From NCBI RefSeq assembly GCF_034190915.1, contig NW_026947485.1:30827519-30891518 (forward strand): a DNA stretch of 64,000 nt. The letters run 5' to 3'. This DNA is from Cavia porcellus (lineage: Eukaryota > Chordata > Mammalia > Rodentia > Caviidae). A program made the position numbers and the translations under genes. Shown piece after piece: positions 58,869 to 64,000 of this stretch (the first letter of the stretch is position 1; every line of letters starts with the position of its first letter). The notes under the pieces were generated by a model. That model was not told where the DNA came from, ran no database searches, and saw only the letters and a program-made list of their open reading frames with translations.

Positions 58869-59439
58869 GAGCCCAGCCATTAAGGGACCTAAAAGCTTGG
58901 GCTGCGGATATAAGCTGTTGTCAATGTTGTTTTTGGTTGTTGTTTTTAAGTTTCTTATCTTTTTGTTGCTTACAAATAGTAAGACCTTCCAATTTTCTGC
59001 ACTCTAAGAGGTTTTATTTTTTTCCTCATATTGTCAGCAGCCAGGAAAGGGGTGCAGAGGTAGGTGGGAGAAGCCCAGCATACACTGCCCTCTCATCTTT
59101 TTCCTAGGTGGACCACAGCAACAGGAACGCGGGATTACTGGTCTCTATCGACTTTGGGCTTCTGGTCACCTGCCTGTGGTGCTACAGCTGGCCCCCAGTA
59201 CTCTCTCTTGGCCCCTTCCTGATTCTTTTCCCACCTCACTGGCTCATTTTCCTCTGCCCACCTCTTACTGGAAGAAGAGCCTGCATGACTCAGTCCTGAG
59301 ACTCGCCCAGTCTATGGCGTTAAAGACAGTTCATCAGAATTGATTCCCAATGGATGTCTTCAGCCCTGACCGCCCTGCTGAGCTCAGATGTTCCCATTTG
59401 TCTGCCTTCCTGATTCCTCTCTGTCTGTATGTCTAATAG
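58869..59439. other. Unannotated noncoding stretch
   Basis: No recognised feature. Confidence 0.45.
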
Positions 59440-60230
59440 ACATTTCCAACTTAATATGCCCACATCAAAACTCCTGGCCCTCCCAAATCGTCTGTAATAC
59501 CTGTCTTCCTCAGCACAGCCATTAGCAACAGCATTCACGCAGTTAGGGAGGTCAAAACAAAGAATCATCCTTGACTCCTCCCTTCCCTTGCTCTAGAGTC
59601 CTGCCAGCTCTTTTGCCACAGTGTGGTCTGACTCTGTCCTCACTCACGTAATCTGCTACCAGCCTAGTGAGAGCCTCCATTGCTACTCATCAGACGATTA
59701 TGAAATCCTACAACTGTTTCCCAAATTTGAATTGTTTCCCTGTGACAATCCGTTCCCAATCCAGTACTTAATGCAATTTCTTTAAAATAAAAATTGGATA
59801 ATGCCAGTCCCTTCTTTAGACTTTTCAGAGGTTTATCTCTGCGAAAGCCCGCTGTACCCAGTTGCCTCTCGCAGGTTATCTCCCTGCTTTTTCCTCCTGG
59901 CCTTCTTTCTTGGCATGTGTACAACATGCACGTTACTTCTTGCCTATTCAAGAAGTATGCATCCTACCAGATGCTCCTTCTGTACCTCTTTTCTCATCTG
60001 CTCTCCCTCCTTCTCCCCTGCAATTCTCTGAAAATGTTGTCTCTTTAAACTCTGCACTGAATACTGTCTCTAAAATATTGTACCACTCTCTGAGCCCCAG
60101 CTCATCATTTGATTTTACTTTCTTCGTAGAATTACCTAAAATTATTTAGTTGCATGTCTCCACATTTATTTTCCCTTTTCATCCATCAGAGGCCTTGTTT
60201 TGTCTTTTACTGTGTCTCTGAAACATAGAC
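59440..60230 (+). repeat. L2 LINE, end of ORF2 and 3' region
   Basis: Sense L2 blocks occur in the expected order: AAAACTCCTGGCCCTCCCAA, GAATCATCCTTGACTCCTCC, CTTTTCAGAGGTTTATCTC, TCTTGGCATGTGTACAAC, AACTCTGCACTGAATACTG, and near the end GCCTTGTTTTGTCTTTTACT. L2 is an ancient CR1-type LINE. All reading frames are broken, and the overlapping open frames at 59794-60149 are remnants or chance. Confidence 0.8.
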
Positions 60231-60831
60231 CCAAGAACTTGGAAGCATCTTCATAGCAAAATATTCCCCATCATCTGCTCTGGTGTCTCCAATACCACCA
60301 TATGGCCGTGTGACGGGGTTTCCTTGAGTTCTCAGTGCATATAGTGGGGCAGATTTGCTACTACTGGCTAAAATCTTTTGTGAGATGTCTGGAAAGCAGT
60401 TAGTATAAACGGATGTCAGGAAACAGAGACAGAGATAGTGAAAGGGGAGGTGTGAGAGAAACAGAATGATCTTCATTTTGCTGAGATTTGGATCAGATCA
60501 AGAAAACACCAAGTACACTTTGTTAAAATACCAGAACTTTGACTAAGTAAGGTGGAACAGCCCCATGGTAAGTTAAGGGCCATCTAGACATAAAATCACC
60601 TAACACTGCAAAGTTGTGATACCCTATGCAACTGATCTTGTGGGTAGCATTTCAGTTCAGAACAAAGTACACCTACGCTTGTACATGTTATAACAACTCA
60701 CATTTGAAACAGGGAAGGCTCTGAGTTTGCCATAAGAAGTTAACACCAAGGAATTTGCCCACTAAGTAGAAAACAAATGTTCTATTTCTTGGTGATTGAA
60801 TGTGTTTTATTCTGAAAGTACCTAGAAATTT
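60231..60831. other. Unannotated noncoding stretch
   Basis: No recognised feature. Confidence 0.5.
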
Positions 60832-60982
60832 GGGGTGAGGATGGTGGGATTTAAACCCAGGTAATGCTGAACTACATCCTCAGCCTTTTTTTAAAAAAAT
60901 TTTGAAGCAAGATCTTGCTAAGTTGCCCAGGATAGCATTGAGCTTTCAATCCTCTTGCCTCAGCCTCTCGACTAGTGAAAGT
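60832..60982 (-). repeat. B1-dID-type SINE, antisense
   Basis: The ID half reads on + as GGGATTTAAACCCAGGTAAT and TGAACTACATCCTCAGCC. The B1 half follows as ATCTTGCTAAGTTGCCCAGG and CTCTTGCCTCAGCCTCTCGA. The B1 5' end is missing. Confidence 0.85.
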
Positions 60983-61318
60983 ACTCAGAACGTTATTGAA
61001 TAATATTGCTACCTCAAAATGATTCATCCCAACATTTGTGTCATTAATAATGATTGATAGCTTTTTGTTATGCAAATCTTGGAGGCAGGCCCCTGCTGTC
61101 ATTGCAAGGCTTCTCTGTGTAAGGAGAGTGTCAAAACCTTCATGTGTCAGAATGAAAGGGGCTTGGTGGACCTCGGCTACAAAGACAGTAACTGAAACTT
61201 GAGAGCCCACTTTGCTTTTCTTAACATCTCCCACTGTCCTTTCCCTCTTAGAACATTGTTACCCATGCTCTCTCTGCACACCTCTTTCCCCATAGCACTC
61301 ACGAATTACTGTGTTATT
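60983..61318. other. Unannotated noncoding stretch
   Basis: No confident call; the end may be L2-related (CATAGCACTCACGAATTAC). Confidence 0.4.
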
Positions 61319-61374
61319 AATTTCTCAGACATTCAGCACCTATCATAATTTCTCAGACATTCAGCACCGATCAA
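61319..61374. repeat. 28-bp tandem duplication
   Basis: The unit starting AATTTCTCAGACATTCAGCA occurs at 61319 and again at 61347, with a T/G difference shortly after. Confidence 0.9.
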
Positions 61375-61699
61375 GCGTTTCTGTTGTGTCTGTTTCCTGG
61401 ACTCCTGTGTGTGGTGTCTGTTTCAATAACTGTTTCCGTGGTTCCAAAATATAACGATATTGATATGACAAAGAGTTGGTCAAACAGAAATGATACAAGG
61501 ACAATCATTGTAATTCAGACATTAATTCCCACTTAGCAATAGATGCAGCCCTTGATGACTCACTGGTTGTGATCCTCATTCCCCTTCATAGGTCACTTTT
61601 GTTTGTGGATGTGACTAGACTGGCACTTTCTCCTCTCCAAGGCTGTGGAACTTGGGAAAGTTAATAATTAAACAATTTTGAAAAAAGGTTTTAACATTG

Positions 61700-62178
61700 T
61701 TAATAGTTTGGATCTGGAATGTCTCCCAAATGGTTCATGTGTTGGAGATTTTGTCTCCACTGTAGCGATGTTCAGAGATGGGACTTTTGGAAGGGATTGA
61801 ATCATGAGGGTTGGGACTTCATCAATGTATTCATGCATTGTTGGGTTCATAATTTGATTGGTTATTAGGAGGTAATGGGAACTTAGGAAATGGGGCTGAA
61901 TCGAAGGGACTGGGTCCTTGGTAATGTGGTCTGGGAGAATATTTCTTGTCTTCCTCCTCCTCTTCCCTTTCTATGCTTCTCCTAGCTGTTAGGAGGTGAG
62001 CAGCCACCTTTTCCACATGCTCCTGCAACCATGATCTTCTGCCTTGTCTCCTGCCTAATGTATAGACAGAAGACTAGACTGAAACCTCTGCAACCATGAG
62101 CCAAAATAAACCTCTCTTCCTTTAAAATGTTTACTTCAGGTGTTTCATCAAGGCGATGGAAAGCTGACTGACACAAAT
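61700..62178 (+). repeat. MaLR-like LTR
   Basis: It starts near TAGTTTGGATCTGGAATGTC and contains GAGATGGGACTTTTGGAAGG, GGTTCATAATTTGATTGG, GGAGGTGAGCAGCCACC and CTGAAACCTCTGCAACCATG. AATAAA is at 62105-62110, and it ends TGACTGACACAA. This is the layout of mammalian MaLR-type solo LTRs. No coding interior is present. Family naming is from memory. Confidence 0.7.
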
Positions 62179-62803
62179 ATTCTTTGGGAAAAGTGATGAG
62201 TAAAGGACCCTGGAGAAAGAAACTCTGTGCAGATCTCTGTGGTACTCATTAGGACCCAGACCATAAACAGTGTTCTGCTACAGTTCAAGAAAATAACCAA
62301 GTTGTGCCAAAAGTGTGGTCGACTACACCACCAGGGATTCCTCTGTTACACATTACAATGTTCTTCCCCCGCCCTCGCCACTCAGCCTCTCTGTGATTGT
62401 CACTTTAGGAGACCAGGAATATTGCAAAACAAACATCTGGAAGCATTGATATTAAACAGAAAAGAAATGCCTTGCAAGACTAGCCACAGGTCAGGAAACT
62501 AATCTTATCAGTGGTTCTGGAGACCACAATTCTATAATCCATGTAGATGGGTGTTATGTTACTTTGAACATGCATGTTTTCTTTCCATCCACAGTAGGCA
62601 TCCTGTTTTGGAAAAATTACTATGACCAATTCTTAGAGCTTTGTTCATTTTAGAACCCCTGTAGATATTTTATTTTAAGAAACAAGAGGAGTAGGGAAGT
62701 CACAGCTTCTCTAGAGTCTTAACAACAAGGAAAATATGCATGTGTTTGTGTATATTTTCTTTTGCTCATTCAATTCATTTATTTATAAAATTTTCTTTAT
62801 TTT
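62179..62803. other. Unannotated noncoding stretch
   Basis: No recognised feature. Confidence 0.5.
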
Positions 62804-63030
62804 GTGATGCTAGGAATAAAGCTTAAGGCTTTGAACATCTTGCTAAGCAAATGGTTTATCACTGAGAGGTGGCTCCAGCCCCTATTTTGTTTTAAATTTT
62901 TATTTTTTGGAGACAAGCTTTTGCTATACTCGTTGTCCAAGCTGGTCCCAAATTCCTGCACTCAAGAGATCTGCCTGCCTCAACCTCCTGAGTAGCTGAA
63001 GTTAGACATATATGCCTCTTAACCCAGCTA
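62804..63030 (-). repeat. B1-dID-type SINE, antisense
   Basis: The ID half on + reads GGAATAAAGCTTAAGGCTTT, AGCAAATGGTTTATCACTGA and GGCTCCAGCCCC. The B1 half follows as GTTGTCCAAGCTGGTCCCAA and CTGCCTCAACCTCCTGAGTA. Confidence 0.85.
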
Positions 63031-63104
63031 TAGCCTTTACTTATAAAATTTCTATAGCCTTAAAATGGCCACCTAGAATTTCCATGTCATGTGCTCTGTA
63101 GATC

Positions 63105-63252
63105 GCTAGCAGCAAAATCTCTGTGGAGTTTTTCTTTAAAATATGCTTGGACCCCACCTTTACTTATATAATTTCAGGGAACTTACCTGAACATCTACAT
63201 TTTACTCTGTCCCCCAGAGGGTCTCGGGCACAGACTCAGAACTACTGAGCTA
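63105..63252. repeat. Possible hAT-Charlie-type relic
   Basis: CTTGGACCCCACCTTTACTT, an AACTTACCTGAACATCTACA block and CAGAACTACTGAGC resemble the central and terminal parts of MER20/MER3-like elements. Confidence 0.4.
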
Positions 63253-63570
63253 GAGAGAAGCCTCTGTCTGCTGGTTCAGCTATTAAGGCACAGAGATGCA
63301 TCTCCGTGTGCCTGCTCTCCTCTACCTGAAATGAGTTGCAGTGACAGCTCCTGCATGGTTTGTCTGTGGGGATCCCGCAGTTCAAACATAGGGCTTTGCT
63401 CATGCTAACCATGTGTTCTAGCACTGACCTAAACACCCAACCCAACCTCAGGTCCATAGTTGAAATTTTATTATATTTTTAGGGGCTCATGTTGCTCAAG
63501 AACACAATATTCTAAACCACTTTAAAAGCATGCTTTTCCCTTTGCATGGGTATTGAAAGAAAGGAATTGG
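63253..63570. other. Unannotated stretch, possible SINE remnant
   Basis: Around 63365-63445 the words GGGGATCCCGCAGTTCAAAC and GGGCTTTGCTCATGCTAACC hint at an old antisense ID copy, but it is too diverged to bound. Confidence 0.35.
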
Positions 63571-63710
63571 AGTTGGCAACATGGTGTACACATAGTCCCA
63601 ACTACGCAGGAGGCTGCAGCAGGAGGATCTCTTGAACCTATGAGATTGAGGCCAACCTGGATAACTCAAGGAGACCTCATTTCAAAAAGAAAAAGCAAGA
63701 GAACTGGGCA
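63571..63710 (+). repeat. B1-type SINE
   Basis: CAACATGGTGTACACATAGT, AGGAGGCTGCAGCAGGAGGA, GAGGCCAACCTGGATAACTC and GGAGACCTCATTTCAAAAAG are B1 blocks in order. An ID half (GAACTGGGC) is only hinted at. Confidence 0.8.
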
Positions 63711-64000
63711 CTGGGCCAGATGATGCACAGATTTCACTTGTCTTATTCCTGTTAATGCTAGAGGGGTCCTTCAATATGTGAGAAATAAGAAATGTAGGAC
63801 TTTTCACTCACAAAGCTAAACAAATCTTTTGGTGTTCTAGAAACAAAGACGGCAAAATCAAATTGTTTCTGAATCATACCGTGTTATACTTTGGAAAAAC
63901 AGAAGCATACAGCCATGCAGACAAAGGAGTCACTATGGTCATTTTCTGAGAAGTTTGAGGCCCATTTCAGCATGAGACAGGATTAACGGCACCTTTCGAT
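63711..64000. other. Unannotated noncoding stretch
   Basis: No recognised feature up to the window edge. Confidence 0.5.

Noticed and set aside
59794..60149. Three overlapping open frames of 76-95 aa
   Set aside because: They lie inside a diverged L2 LINE 3' region, which is noncoding there.
1..64000. CRISPR array, bacterial operon or phage-type system
   Set aside because: The composition, SINEs, LINEs, microsatellites and lack of dense long ORFs are those of mammalian nuclear DNA. No regular spacer-repeat array exists.

Overview
This is a nuclear mammalian DNA window, almost certainly from a rodent of the squirrel-related clade (Sciuridae is the best guess). The reasons are many tRNA-derived ID SINEs, dimeric SINEs in which a B1-like half is followed by an ID half (B1-dID type), a rodent-like L1 with tandem 5' monomers, and scattered MIR, L2 and DNA-transposon fossils. 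Background composition is AT-rich and CpG-poor, as in intergenic or long-intron DNA. No host protein-coding gene, tRNA gene or rRNA gene can be supported. The species is inferred from the repeats only.

The dominant feature is a full-length, recently inserted L1 retrotransposon on the + strand (19221-26332, about 7.1 kb), bounded by a perfect 16-bp target-site duplication. Its 5' UTR holds two complete 261-bp monomers that differ at only two positions, plus a partial third. ORF1 is intact (350 aa). ORF2 is complete from start to stop except for one reading-frame break inside the endonuclease domain near 21813-21817. The 3' UTR has ~150-bp sub-repeats, a polypurine tract and a poly(A) tail. Just upstream (16266-18439) lies a nested cluster: a MaLR-like LTR interrupted by an ID SINE, next to a 5'-truncated antisense L1 that is itself interrupted by a young ID SINE.

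The rest is layered repeat history. From 1 to 16 kb there are MIR and L2 fossils, one B1-dID and three ID SINEs. From 26 to 47 kb there are ID and B1-dID copies, long microsatellites (a 278-bp GAAA/GA tract growing from an ID tail, and a (TG)25 tract), a hAT-like relic, and a small CpG-enriched patch at 46.2-46.4 kb. From 47 to 64 kb there are another young ID, simple repeats, a TIR-bearing DNA transposon carrying a GA array, a long L2 segment (59.4-60.2 kb), a second MaLR-like LTR (61.7-62.2 kb) and several B1-type SINEs.

The only protein-coding capacity I can support belongs to the L1. ORF1p and ORF2p would normally act in cis on the L1 RNA and in trans on the ID and B1-dID RNAs, so the SINE insertions here are products of that same machinery. 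Two stretches (3688-3933 and 46185-46430) look slightly exon- or promoter-like and are flagged as weak candidates. I found no previously undescribed system; the most informative object is the young monomer-driven L1.
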